Source: Planomicrobium sp. CPCC 101079 (GTDB lineage: Bacteria; Bacillota; Bacilli; Bacillales_A; Planococcaceae). Taken from it: 64,000 nucleotides of DNA. The notes under the pieces were generated by a model. That model searched no databases and had not been told where the DNA came from. It saw only the letters and a list, made by a program, of their open reading frames with translations. Each line of letters opens with the position of its first letter. Position 1 is the first letter of the stretch. Below, piece by piece: positions 53,741 to 62,124 of this stretch. Where the stretch lies: assembly GCF_007859275.1 (NCBI RefSeq), contig NZ_VOHC01000011.1:372001-436000 (forward strand), given 5' to 3'. Both the position numbers and the translations under genes were made by a program.

Positions 53741-54922
53741 ATGGCTGAATTTCCGGAACTGTTGTCTGCGGGCCTATTGTTGCTGCTCCTATTTGCAGGA
53801 GGCTGGTTATCGTTTAAATTCCGCTTTCCCGATGTGATTGTTTATTTACTGCTCGGCATTGCCGTTAGCGGGGCATTATCGGGATCTCACTTGCTGCATT
53901 TTGCAGGAGAGATGGGGATTGTTCTGTTGTTCTTCATGCTGGGCATCGAATTTCCGATCAAGCAACTGATCGGTCTTGCGAGAAGGGTCTATGTAGCGGG
54001 CCTGCTCGATATTTTACTCAGTTTCGTCGTTACAGTAGGCATCGCCATGGCTTTCCAGCTCGATTGGTTCACTTCTCTGATCGTGGGAGGCGTCGTATTT
54101 GCCACCAGTTCTTCCTTGACCGCCAAGCTGCTGGAAAGTTCCAAACGGATGGTTTACCCAGAAGCGGAGTTCATGCTGGGGCTATTGATATTTGAAGATT
54201 TATTTTCGCCGATTTTGGTGGCGGTCCTGGCGAGCCTTGCTGTCGGAAACGGACTGACAGCCGGAACGATAGGCTGGACGCTGTTTCTCGTTTTGCTGCT
54301 GATTGCTGGAGCTGTATTAATCGGCGTGTTCCTGTTCCGGAAAATCTGGTTTTTCGTCGACCGGTACGTAGGAGAAGATTTTTTCATGCTTTTGGTTTTG
54401 GGGATTTCTTTGACCTACGGCGGGCTGGCCCTTTTGCTGGGGTTGTCAGAAGTTCTTGGCGCATTTCTTGCGGGAATTATGCTGGCGGAAGTAAAACGCG
54501 GAGAAGAACTGCACCGAATCGTGATCCGTTTCCGGAATGTCTTGCTTCCATTATTTTTTGTTTATTTCGGCACCACAATTGAATTTGGAGAAGGAGTCCC
54601 GATGGTTCCGCTAATGGCTGTCCTTTTACTTTGGTCCATTCTCGCGAAAGTTTTGACTGGCTACTGGGGAGGGCAACTATATGGATTGTCTAGGAAAGTT
54701 TCGATGCGGGCAGGGTTGTCGTTGACGCAGCGCGGTGAATTTTCCATCATCATCGCTGCTCTCGCCGTTGACTCATTAAAAACATTCAGCAGTGTTTTTA
54801 TATTATTGTCAGCCATTATCGGGGTGTATTTGTTTCAATTTGCCCCCAAGCTTTCAGCAAAGCTTGTTGGAAGAAAAACAGAAACCAGTATGTACAGTTA
54901 TACCAAAAGAGGCGAAGATTGA
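53741..54922 (+). CDS. khtU: KhtU-type CPA2 potassium/proton antiporter, 393 aa
   Basis: CPA2-family antiporter with about 12 helices: GIVLLFFMLGIEFPIKQLIG, VFATSSSLTAKLL, LLIFEDLFSPILVAVLA (the ion-binding acidic motif) and LTQRGEFSIIIAALA. Exports K+ in exchange for H+ in response to alkaline or salt stress. Start ATG 53741; AGGCAAGGG upstream overlaps the khtT end. Confidence 0.9.
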   Translation: MAEFPELLSAGLLLLLLFAGGWLSFKFRFPDVIVYLLLGIAVSGALSGSHLLHFAGEMGIVLLFFMLGIEFPIKQLIGLARRVYVAGLLDILLSFVVTVGIAMAFQLDWFTSLIVGGVVFATSSSLTAKLLESSKRMVYPEAEFMLGLLIFEDLFSPILVAVLASLAVGNGLTAGTIGWTLFLVLLLIAGAVLIGVFLFRKIWFFVDRYVGEDFFMLLVLGISLTYGGLALLLGLSEVLGAFLAGIMLAEVKRGEELHRIVIRFRNVLLPLFFVYFGTTIEFGEGVPMVPLMAVLLLWSILAKVLTGYWGGQLYGLSRKVSMRAGLSLTQRGEFSIIIAALAVDSLKTFSSVFILLSAIIGVYLFQFAPKLSAKLVGRKTETSMYSYTKRGED

Positions 54923-55088
54923 ATTCCTTTGTCTAGGTAGGTTGCAGAGCACTAGCTAGATAGTATTTGGGATTGCATCAACATATTTTCTCTCAAATTC
55001 CGTTAAATTCTCCCAATTATTGAAACTTTTATAGCCGCCTTCCCGTATAAGTGGATAGAAGCAAGCATGCATTTAAGGAGGTAATAAG

Positions 55089-55316
55089 ATGGCTCTTGTT
55101 ACGGTAGCGATTGTACTCTTTTTCATTGCGATGGCAATTCAATCTTCTTTCAGGGAAAATAACGGAAACAATAGACACAGAAATAATTCTACAAAAGCAG
55201 GAGGATTCATTTACACTGGCGGCCACGGCAACGCGAATTCATCGGGGTGGGACGGTGGCTTTTCAGATACCGGATCAGGGTACGGAGACGGCGGGGGCGG
55301 CGGAGGCTGTGATTAA
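55089..55316 (+). CDS. Small membrane protein with Gly-rich Cys tail, 75 aa
   Basis: One N-terminal membrane helix (residues 3-20), a polar Asn/Arg region, then a Gly-rich C-terminus ending GYGDGGGGGGCD. Strong AAGGAGGT before ATG 55089. Similar Gly-rich ends occur in small Planococcaceae/Bacillus proteins of unknown function. Confidence 0.55.
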   Translation: MALVTVAIVLFFIAMAIQSSFRENNGNNRHRNNSTKAGGFIYTGGHGNANSSGWDGGFSDTGSGYGDGGGGGGCD

Positions 55317-55370
55317 GAAAGAAAGTTAACGTTGAATGTGAAAAGAGCAACAAGAGTTTCTCGACAGCCT

Positions 55371-55413
55371 GAAAACAGCGGACACTCAAGTAGAGTGTCC
55401 GCTGTTTTCTTTT
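55371..55413 (+). terminator. 17-bp perfect terminator hairpin
   Basis: Arms 55371-55387 and 55393-55409 with 5-base loop and T tail on the plus strand; adjacent to the end of the MFS gene on the other strand. Confidence 0.85.
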
Positions 55414-56638
55414 AGTGCAAGGGTGCTGAAGTATTGGTATTTGGGAAGTCCCTTTTTTCTTTTTTGCCATGCATGAAATAATACAGAACCGCTGTAGCGA
55501 GTATTATCACCGCTAACATGGCGTATAACTTGCTATATCCGGTTACCGGCACGAGGAACCCAAGCAGATAAGGGCCAAATCCGAGGCCGGCGTCGAGCGC
55601 GATAAAAAAGGTGGACGTGGCCAAGCCCAAACGATGAGGCTCCGTCATTTTTACGGCGATGGCTTGCGTACTCGACTGCATATTGCCAAAACCGAAGCCA
55701 ATCAAGGCGCCGGCAAGCAGCAGCATTACGCCCGTATGCACAGAACTCAGCAAGAACAACCCTGCCGCAAAGACGAGAAACGCTGGATACATGATAAAGT
55801 TTGCCCCTTTACTGTCCATTAAACGTCCAGTAAATGGCCGCGAGATCAACACCGCAACTGCATAGACCACAAAGAAGAAGCTCGCCGTCTGCACCAAATC
55901 AATTTCGATGGCGTAGAAGTTAATAAACGACAACACACTGGAATAACCGAATGCAATCATCAAGGTAATAAGGGCGATGGGCAATGCCTTCGGTTCGATG
56001 AAATTGGAAAGCTGGAACCCTTTCGCCTCAGTTTCGGCATTTTTCCCGGCACGGTAAGCTTCAGGCAGTTTTGGAACTTGCACAGAAAACCCTACTGCCA
56101 AGCAAACGGCGCCCAGTATGAGGCAAAACGCGAAAATGTTTTGAAAACTGGTTACCTGGCTCATATAAAGTCCGATAAACGGTCCGATGGCTGTAGCTAA
56201 AGTTGCGCTCATGCTGTAATAGCCAATTCCCTCACCACGGCGAGAATCGGGGATAAGCTGGGCAATAATTGTCCCGGTAGCGGTACTGGCCATGCCCAGC
56301 GCCATTCCGTGGACTAGCCGGTTAGCCAATAAAAATGGAACGCCGAACGGCAGGAAATACAAGCATGTGGTCAAAGTAAAAAAGACCAAGCCAATGATCA
56401 ACGTTCTTTTACGGCCGATATTATCAATTACGCGGCCAATGTAGAGCCGGCCAAATAACGTGCCAACGATGAAGATCCCGGTGATAAGGCCCGCTTCACT
56501 GGCCGATGCGGCATATTCGTCCACTGCATAAACAGCGATGGTCACCATCAATAAATAAAAGATCAATGTCAACAAGAAGTTTACAGATGAAACTACAATA
56601 AAATCCTTTGTCCATAATTTTTGTTTTGCTTGCTTCAC
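55412..56638 (-). CDS. MFS transporter, 408 aa
   Basis: Twelve predicted helices; LFGRLYIGRVIDNIGRKR loop 2-3 motif and GIGYYSMSATLATAIGPFIGLYM. Resembles DHA1 drug or sugar exporters. GTG start at 56638 with GAGGGA 7 bases upstream. Follows the MarR gene with an 11-base gap, so it is in the MarR operon and probably induced by MarR's ligand. Confidence 0.86.
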   Translation of the reverse strand: MKQAKQKLWTKDFIVVSSVNFLLTLIFYLLMVTIAVYAVDEYAASASEAGLITGIFIVGTLFGRLYIGRVIDNIGRKRTLIIGLVFFTLTTCLYFLPFGVPFLLANRLVHGMALGMASTATGTIIAQLIPDSRRGEGIGYYSMSATLATAIGPFIGLYMSQVTSFQNIFAFCLILGAVCLAVGFSVQVPKLPEAYRAGKNAETEAKGFQLSNFIEPKALPIALITLMIAFGYSSVLSFINFYAIEIDLVQTASFFFVVYAVAVLISRPFTGRLMDSKGANFIMYPAFLVFAAGLFLLSSVHTGVMLLLAGALIGFGFGNMQSSTQAIAVKMTEPHRLGLATSTFFIALDAGLGFGPYLLGFLVPVTGYSKLYAMLAVIILATAVLYYFMHGKKEKRDFPNTNTSAPLH

Positions 56639-56649
56639 TTTCTAGTCCC

Positions 56650-57069
56650 TCATTCGATTAAATTTTTTCTGATTGTCTCCATTACCCGGATTGCTTCTAA
56701 CTGTTCTTGTTCTGAGATGCCCGCCAAGATATTTTGTTCAAACTGGTCAACCGTTTCGCGGACTTCTGTGGAAATGCGGTTGCCGAGTTCTGTCAACTGC
56801 ATCCGTTTTTCACGTTTGTCTTTCGTCGGGACATGTTCAACATACCCCAATTCTTCCAAACGATTGATTGTCCGAGTCACCGTCGGTTTTTCCACGCTTT
56901 GATAGGTGGAGAGCTCCACTAATGTCGCGGTGCCGAGATGGGAAAGGTAGTACAGGATTGTCCATTGGGAACGATACAAACCGTGCTTGGCAAGTTCCAA
57001 GTTTAAGTGGTGTTCAAACGGCCTGTAGAGGAGGAGAAATTGGTGAAAGAACTCGCGGTACGTTTTTAT
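56650..57069 (-). CDS. MarR-family regulator with apparent AUA start, 139 aa
   Basis: Winged-helix MarR: SQWTILYYLSHLGTATLVELS, VEKPTVTRTINRLEELGYVEHV and KDKREKRMQLTELG wing. Upstream of the first canonical start (TTG at 57000) the frame continues with conserved-looking helix 1 (TYREFFHQFLLLYRPFEHHLN) to ATA at 57067-57069. That ATA lies exactly 7 bases after a perfect AAAGGAGG; an in-frame TGA comes just before. No ATG/GTG/TTG fits. ATT at 57073-57075 is a second, less well-spaced candidate. Confidence 0.8.
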   Translation of the reverse strand: MKTYREFFHQFLLLYRPFEHHLNLELAKHGLYRSQWTILYYLSHLGTATLVELSTYQSVEKPTVTRTINRLEELGYVEHVPTKDKREKRMQLTELGNRISTEVRETVDQFEQNILAGISEQEQLEAIRVMETIRKNLIE

Positions 57070-57091
57070 AGAAATCCCTCCTTTTCAAATA

Positions 57092-57122
57092 GTTACCCTA
57101 AGTAACAGTTACCCAAGTTAAC
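57092..57122 (-). promoter_or_regulatory. Paired MarR operators
   Basis: GTTACCCTAAGTAAC (57092-57106) and GTTACCCAAGTTAAC (57108-57122) are adjacent palindromic repeats between the likely -10 (TATAAT, about 57123-57128) and the MarR start. They suggest autorepression of the MarR-MFS operon. Confidence 0.65.
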
Positions 57123-57205
57123 TATTATAATAGCAAAAAAAGAAAAACCTGTCCAGAAGACGCCCAGGCGGCGAGCAACAGAGAGTTCCGGAAATCGAAC
57201 TATTA

Positions 57206-57241
57206 AAAAGCGACCAGGAAGTTGCTTTCCTGGTCGCTTTT
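57206..57241. terminator. 15-bp perfect terminator hairpin
   Basis: Arms 57206-57220 and 57227-57241 with A/T flanks; lies at the 3' end of the small minus-strand gene 57245-57406. Confidence 0.85.
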
Positions 57242-57244
57242 GGA

Positions 57245-57406
57245 TTAGGTATAGAAAGTTTGGCTGATCCATTCTAAAAGTTTTGCAAGCAGCCAAAGCG
57301 GTGCCCCGACGAGAAGTATACCCGCTATAAAATAACTAGCCGCTTTCACTGCACCAAACAGCAAATCTTGGATGGCACCAGCCAAATCGTCCACAAATCT
57401 CAACAT
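57245..57406 (-). CDS. Small membrane protein, 53 aa
   Basis: ATG 57406 on the minus strand follows GAGAGGCGGG; frame MLRFVDDLAGAIQDLL then a hydrophobic helix (SYFIAGILLVGAPLWLLAKLL) and stop TAA. Amphipathic N-terminus, one membrane helix. The terminator right after it supports transcription. Function unknown. Confidence 0.6.
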   Translation of the reverse strand: MLRFVDDLAGAIQDLLFGAVKAASYFIAGILLVGAPLWLLAKLLEWISQTFYT

Positions 57407-57511
57407 ACAGATCCCGCCTCTCGGTTTTTGCCATTTTCACCATCATAGCATAGCCTGAAAGTTGGAACATGGAAATTTAAAATTCCACTCTGTTTGATCA
57501 ACAATTTGGAG

Positions 57512-58975
57512 TTACCTGGCGACCACCTGTGAATTCAACACATAATCCACGGTTTCCTGGTCGGACTTCGTCGGGAGGTGATAGGATTGTTGGAAGGTTT
57601 CATGCCCTTTGCCGGTGATGATGATAAAATCCCCTGATCGGCTATGCTCCATCGCTAATTTTATTGCCAGCGTTCGATCGGATACGATCAGCCCTTTTTC
57701 ATTTCCGAATTGGTCATTTAAACTGTCTAAATTGTGCACCATGTCAGTTAAGGCCACTGAATTCAAATCATCCAAGGTCAAAATGTATTGGTCGCTCAAT
57801 TCGGAAGATACCAGCAGCATCTCTTTTCTTTTGCTGAGGTCTCGATTGCCTCTGAATCCGAAGATATGGACGATCCTTTTGGCCGCCAATTGTTTGGCTG
57901 TTGTCAGAACGTGCAGCAGGGCATCCGGTGTATGGGCATAGTCAATTACGATGGTCGCACCGTTGGGAATTTTGAACGTTTCAAACCTTCCGGCTACACC
58001 TTTGAATTGGTGGAGTGCATCTACAATGCTTTCCGGTGGCAAACCAGCAATTCGGGAAGTGCTGTAAGCCAAAAGCGTGTTTAGCATATTGTGCATGCCA
58101 GCCAAAGGAGATGGGATGGTGATTTCTGTGCCTTCTTCATTCAGTTGAATCATTGAATTTTTTACATCGAATGCAAGGCGGCCCGCGCCATTGGTTTTTG
58201 ATTCTCCTACCGCGTATGTCCGAACCCCTCTAGCTTGCAATAAATCCACGAGTTGACTTCCCCAAATCGTATCGGTGCTGACGATGGCTGTTCCAGTTGG
58301 CTTTAAGTGGCCGAACAACCGGGATTTTGCCTGAAAGTAATCGCTTAACGAATCGTGGTAATCCAAATGCTCATGATGAAGGTTGGTGAATAAACAATAA
58401 TCAAATTCCAAGCCTTCAATGCGGTTCTGTGTCAGGCCATGCGATGACACTTCCATGATCACGACATCGTCCCGGCTTTCAGCGAGAAGTTGGTGAGCCA
58501 CCAAAGAGTTTGGTGTGGTATTGGCACTTTTTATCACTGTGCCATTTACGATGTTTTGGATCGTCCCTATTATCGCGCAAGACTTTCCGGTGCTTTCGAA
58601 AATCTGTTTCAACAAATAGCTCGTGGTTGTTTTGCCATTCGTCCCGGTTATGCCTATCATCAGCTTAGCGTTTGATGGATTGTGATAGAAATTCTTGGCG
58701 AGGAGGCCAAGTGCTTTCCGGCTATCGTCCACTTGAATATAAGGGACCGGCAACTCCAAATTTTTAGCTTCTCCAATGACGAACGAAGCGCCGTTCTCAA
58801 TCGCATGTTCGATATAGTCATGGCCGTCGTTGCCATAACCGCTTATCGCGACAAAGACAAACCCCGGTTGGACCTTCCGGGAATTTTCCGCGATGCCCCG
58901 AACGGTTTGTTCCAGCGTTCCATCTTCAATTTCATTTATGATTTTCAATTTATTTATCAGTCTTTTGAGCAGCAT
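57512..58975 (-). CDS. MurE-like UDP-MurNAc-tripeptide ligase paralogue, 487 aa
   Basis: Three-domain Mur ligase: VRGIAENSRKVQPGFVFVAI (UDP-MurNAc domain), GITGTNGKTTTSYLL (P-loop), NTTPN, VMEVSSHGL, HHEHLDYHDSLSDYFQAKS (carbamoylated Lys region), DYAHTPDAL and ITGKGHETFQ. The DNPR motif that recognises diaminopimelate is replaced (TLDDLNSVALTD), so the third amino acid added is uncertain (Lys or another). It lies alone, not in a dcw cluster. ATG 58975 with GAAAGG upstream. Confidence 0.85.
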   Translation of the reverse strand: MLLKRLINKLKIINEIEDGTLEQTVRGIAENSRKVQPGFVFVAISGYGNDGHDYIEHAIENGASFVIGEAKNLELPVPYIQVDDSRKALGLLAKNFYHNPSNAKLMIGITGTNGKTTTSYLLKQIFESTGKSCAIIGTIQNIVNGTVIKSANTTPNSLVAHQLLAESRDDVVIMEVSSHGLTQNRIEGLEFDYCLFTNLHHEHLDYHDSLSDYFQAKSRLFGHLKPTGTAIVSTDTIWGSQLVDLLQARGVRTYAVGESKTNGAGRLAFDVKNSMIQLNEEGTEITIPSPLAGMHNMLNTLLAYSTSRIAGLPPESIVDALHQFKGVAGRFETFKIPNGATIVIDYAHTPDALLHVLTTAKQLAAKRIVHIFGFRGNRDLSKRKEMLLVSSELSDQYILTLDDLNSVALTDMVHNLDSLNDQFGNEKGLIVSDRTLAIKLAMEHSRSGDFIIITGKGHETFQQSYHLPTKSDQETVDYVLNSQVVAR

Positions 58976-59096
58976 CAGGTTGACCTTTCTGTATAAAACT
59001 TAAGATTCCCTGATTATAGAGAAGAAGTATGGAGAATTTATGCAGATTTGAAAGATTGTTTTGCACGAAATTAATAAGCATGATTAACGGCAAGCT

Positions 59097-59141
59097 AAAA
59101 AGAAGGGCGTCCGCTATTTGACAGCGGACGCCCTTCTTTTT
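59097..59141 (-). terminator. 19-bp perfect terminator after nhaC-like gene
   Basis: Arms 59097-59115 and 59123-59141, 7-base loop, long A/T flanks. Confidence 0.9.
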
Positions 59142-59162
59142 GGATTTGAAGCTGTAAGAGGC

Positions 59163-60548
59163 TTAGTTCCTTTTGTTATAAGTTAACGTTTTCCCGGTTA
59201 TACCAAACACAACCGTCAGCACTGGACACAGGAAGCAGAAGAACGCGAATGGCAAATAAGATAAGGTGGAGACGCCGAGCACCGAGGTGATAAAGATGCC
59301 GCAAACGCTCCACGGCACAAGTGGATTCACCACTGTTCCGGCGTCTTCCATGACGCGGCTCAAGTTCTTGCCGGCCAGTCCGAGTTTATCGAACTGGCCA
59401 CGGAACGCTTGGCCGGTCAACAGAATGGACAAGTACTGTTCACCAACCAAAATGTTGATGCCGATTGCTGTCATAGCTGCAGCGGCAATCACAGAAGATA
59501 CTTTATTTAGCAAACTTTCAACTTTTCCTAATAAGGTTTGGACAATACCGAGCGTAAAGAGCAGACCGCCCATGCTCAGCGACAACAAGACCAGCCCGAT
59601 TGTAAAGAACATGCTTTGCATGCCGCCGCGGGTTAGCAATTGATCAACGTCTGCGACTCCAGTTTCCGAAACATAGCCGCCGAACAAAATACCGAAGACC
59701 TCCGACACCGCGTAGCTTTGGTGCAGGTAGGAAAGCGCAATGGCTAAAATGGAACTGACCGCTAGATTCATCATGGCCGGCACTTTCTTGATTGTGAGTA
59801 TAACCAATGCAACGAGCGGCAAAATCGCATACCAGTGGATGGTGCCGGTCGCTAAAAGACCTTCTTGGAAAGCTTGAATCTTCTCAAGATCGGTCAAGAC
59901 CACATCGGGCGAAAGAATGGCGAAAATGATTAGCGAAATGAAAAACGCCGGGATGGTGGTCCAACCCATATTGCGGATATGGGTAAATAAATCGACACCG
60001 GCGATTGATGAAGCCAAATTGGTCGTATCCGAAACGGGCGACATTTTATCGCCGAAAAATGCGCCTGAAACGATGGCGCCGGCTGTAATGGCAAGAGATA
60101 CATCAAGTACAGTGGCCATTCCGATAAATGCAACACCGACCGTCGCAACGGTTGTCAATGAGCTGCCGATCGCCAAGCCGACAATCCCCGCTATTACAAA
60201 GACAATCGCGAAGAAAAACAGCGGCGTGATCAGGTGGAATCCGGCATAGATAAGTGTCGGGATGGTCCCGCTCATCATCCAGGTGCTGATCAGGATGCCG
60301 ATAAAGAAAAACAGGAATACTGCGCTCATGCCCGCTCCGGCGCCTTGCACCAGACCGCTCTCAAGCTGGCGGTACGGGACTTTTTTGATCAAGCCGTAAC
60401 AAATCAGCAGAAGGATGGAAAACAGGATAGGCAAATGCGGGGCGGCTCCAAATCGGATCAAACTGACGCTGATGGCCGCGACGATTAACGCTACTAACAA
60501 AATGGACTCTTTGACAGATGGTGTAACTACTGCTTTGATGTGGAACAT
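59163..60548 (-). CDS. nhaC: NhaC-family transporter, probably tyrosine/aromatic-linked, 461 aa
   Basis: NhaC-type antiporter family with about 11 helices: GAFFGDKMSPVSDTTNLASS is the family signature, plus VGEQYLSILLTGQAFRGQFD and EDAGTVVNPLVPWSVCG. Family members are annotated as Na+/H+ (malate/lactate) antiporters, but T-box-controlled ones have been proposed to be tyrosine transporters. AAGGGGG upstream of ATG 60548. A T-box leader precedes it; terminator after. Confidence 0.9.
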   Translation of the reverse strand: MFHIKAVVTPSVKESILLVALIVAAISVSLIRFGAAPHLPILFSILLLICYGLIKKVPYRQLESGLVQGAGAGMSAVFLFFFIGILISTWMMSGTIPTLIYAGFHLITPLFFFAIVFVIAGIVGLAIGSSLTTVATVGVAFIGMATVLDVSLAITAGAIVSGAFFGDKMSPVSDTTNLASSIAGVDLFTHIRNMGWTTIPAFFISLIIFAILSPDVVLTDLEKIQAFQEGLLATGTIHWYAILPLVALVILTIKKVPAMMNLAVSSILAIALSYLHQSYAVSEVFGILFGGYVSETGVADVDQLLTRGGMQSMFFTIGLVLLSLSMGGLLFTLGIVQTLLGKVESLLNKVSSVIAAAAMTAIGINILVGEQYLSILLTGQAFRGQFDKLGLAGKNLSRVMEDAGTVVNPLVPWSVCGIFITSVLGVSTLSYLPFAFFCFLCPVLTVVFGITGKTLTYNKRN

Positions 60549-60574
60549 GATGTAACCCCCTTAATTTATGAAAA

Positions 60575-60800
60575 ACAAAAAGAAAACCTATCATCCCTGA
60601 GAAAGGGACGAAGGTTTTCTCCGCGTTACCACCCTATTTGACGGCCTTAAAGCCATCCGCTTCGTTAAAAGTTGAAAACAGCAGATGGTGTATTTCATCC
60701 GGATTGCTGCCTGAATTTCCACCACCCATTCAGTCTCTTTGTGCTGCGCGCAATCGAATTACTAGAACATCTTTCAACGTGTGTATAGTTGCTTATAGCT
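60575..60800 (-). promoter_or_regulatory. T-box leader of the nhaC-like gene
   Basis: On the minus strand: T-box motif AGGGTGGTAACGCGG (60621-60635), terminator GAAAACCT/AGGTTTTC (60582-60589 with 60612-60619) with T5, stem I AGTA near 60760 and a 3' specifier loop GAAATACACC. Read as GAA-A-TAC-ACC the specifier is TAC (Tyr, 60690-60692); ATA (Ile) is the alternative. UGGU fits A73 of tRNA-Tyr. Confidence 0.88.
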
Positions 60801-60932
60801 TAAAATCTTACCATGGGTTTTTTTGAAGTCAAGGAGATTTTTAATTCGCCATAGAGGCTACAAGGAGTTTCTCGCAACGGGTCGAATACTTATAAACCAG
60901 AAAACTATTTTATGGCAGGAAGGAGAAGTTTA

Positions 60933-61697
60933 ATGAAAACGAAGACCAAACTAAAATCGAAATTGTCTCGGACCTTTTCAAACAATTTTCCTGGCGCTTA
61001 TCAGAAGTTCACGATGCAGCACACACAACAAAATGAAGGCCTGCCGGAAACGAATGTACAAAAACCCATCAAAGCGTGTACGGTGGCTTTGATTTCCACT
61101 GCAGGAGTCCATTTGAAAACGGATCCGCCCTTTGATGTTGACAATCCGGCCGGAGACCCGACGTTCCGGTTGATTCCCGGGCATACGGAAGAAGCGGAGT
61201 TGACGGTGACCCACATTTATTATGACACCAAATACGCAAAAACCGATCCCTCCATCGTCTTTCCGCTCAAGCAGTTGCGGGAACTTGCTAATGGCGGAGA
61301 GATTGGAGCGGTAGCAAGTGCTAACATTGGGCTGAACGGCGGCATACTTGATACAGAATTGGTGGAACGCGATGCCATCCCGTTTGTCGTTGAACTGTTC
61401 CGGAATGAAAACATTGATGTTGCTCTTCTTGTGCCTGGCTGAGGATCTTGCCATAACGTACTCGGGCTGTATGCCCGGGCTTTAGAAGAAGTTGGCATCG
61501 CTACTGCCATGATTTCGCTTTTCCCCGATGTGACCGATAAAGTCGGAGCACCGAGAACGCTGCATGTGCCGTTCAAAATGGGACGCCCATGCGGAGAGCC
61601 GTTTGATTTTGAGACAAGGACAAGGGTGTTAAAACAATTGCTTGAGCTGGCATTGTTGCCTTCCGGGACGCGGTTGATATATCAAGATGTTCCATAA
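60933..61697 (+). CDS. PF07355-family reductase selenoprotein B-like protein, in-frame UGA as Sec, 254 aa
   Basis: Glycine/sarcosine/betaine/D-proline reductase selenoprotein B family. The reading frame runs from ATG 60933 (AGGAAGGAGAAG upstream) through GNP-like NETNVQKPIKACTVALIST and GLNGGILDTELVERDA, then an in-frame TGA at 61440-61442. It resumes GSCHNVLGLYARALEE and ends YQDVP with TAA at 61695-61697. UGA sits at residue 170 exactly at the UxxC redox site (Sec170-Gly-Ser-Cys173). A stop-only reading would leave a truncated product lacking the Cys. A candidate SECIS follows. No other grd/prd genes are near. Confidence 0.82.
61461..61479 (+). promoter_or_regulatory. Candidate bacterial SECIS hairpin
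   Basis: CTCGGGC (61461-61467), loop TGTAT (61468-61472), GCCCGGG (61473-61479), inside the coding sequence. The loop G at 61469 is 27 bases after the UGA, within the usual 16-37 base window, with a U next to the stem. Fits the layout bound by SelB. Confidence 0.55.
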
Positions 61698-61704
61698 CAA
61701 CAGG

Positions 61705-61746
61705 CCAAGCGCTTCCCAAAACCAAGCGCTTCCCAAGGCGCCTTGG
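61705..61746 (+). repeat. Short direct repeat and palindrome after the selenoprotein gene
   Basis: CCAAGCGCTTCCCA occurs twice (61705-61718 and 61722-61735), followed by the palindrome CCAAGGCGCCTTGG (61733-61746). It may form the transcript end; no long T run. The rest of 61747-61956 contains no visible gene. Confidence 0.45.
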
Positions 61747-61956
61747 CTTGTTTAGCTGCGGTAAATTTTGTTTTTATGAAATTTAAAGTCAGTTGCCAAT
61801 AAACAAAAGCAAGGAATCATCATATGCACTAATGCCTAAATGGAGGCTTAGCGGGACAGATTGTTACTAAATTATAGAGGGAATTGTATTAATAATCTTG
61901 CAAACGAGAGCGGCTTCTGGATTTCTGGAGAAAGCTCTTCAACTTTGTCTCCCATC

Positions 61957-61999
61957 ACATAGACCCGGAGCGGCATGCCGCTCCGGGTCTATGTTTGTT
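61957..61999. terminator. 38-base perfect palindrome terminator
   Basis: 61957-61994 is a full palindrome with arms of about 17 bp around a 4-base loop; a T-rich stretch follows. It separates the selenoprotein unit from hen1. Confidence 0.8.
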
Positions 62000-62124
62000 T
62001 TTGGTAACTGTGCAGGCCACTTATAAACACTTAAATTGTTTCATGTATATATTCGGATATGGGACCTATGCTATATTTAGATTATCCTATTTTTGTTAAT
62101 TTCACGCACGAAGGAGTATGCCAT

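Noticed and set aside
61440..61442. TGA as an ordinary stop making a pseudogene
   Set aside because: The position matches the Sec/Cys redox site exactly and a SECIS-like hairpin follows; still the main alternative if selABCD are missing.
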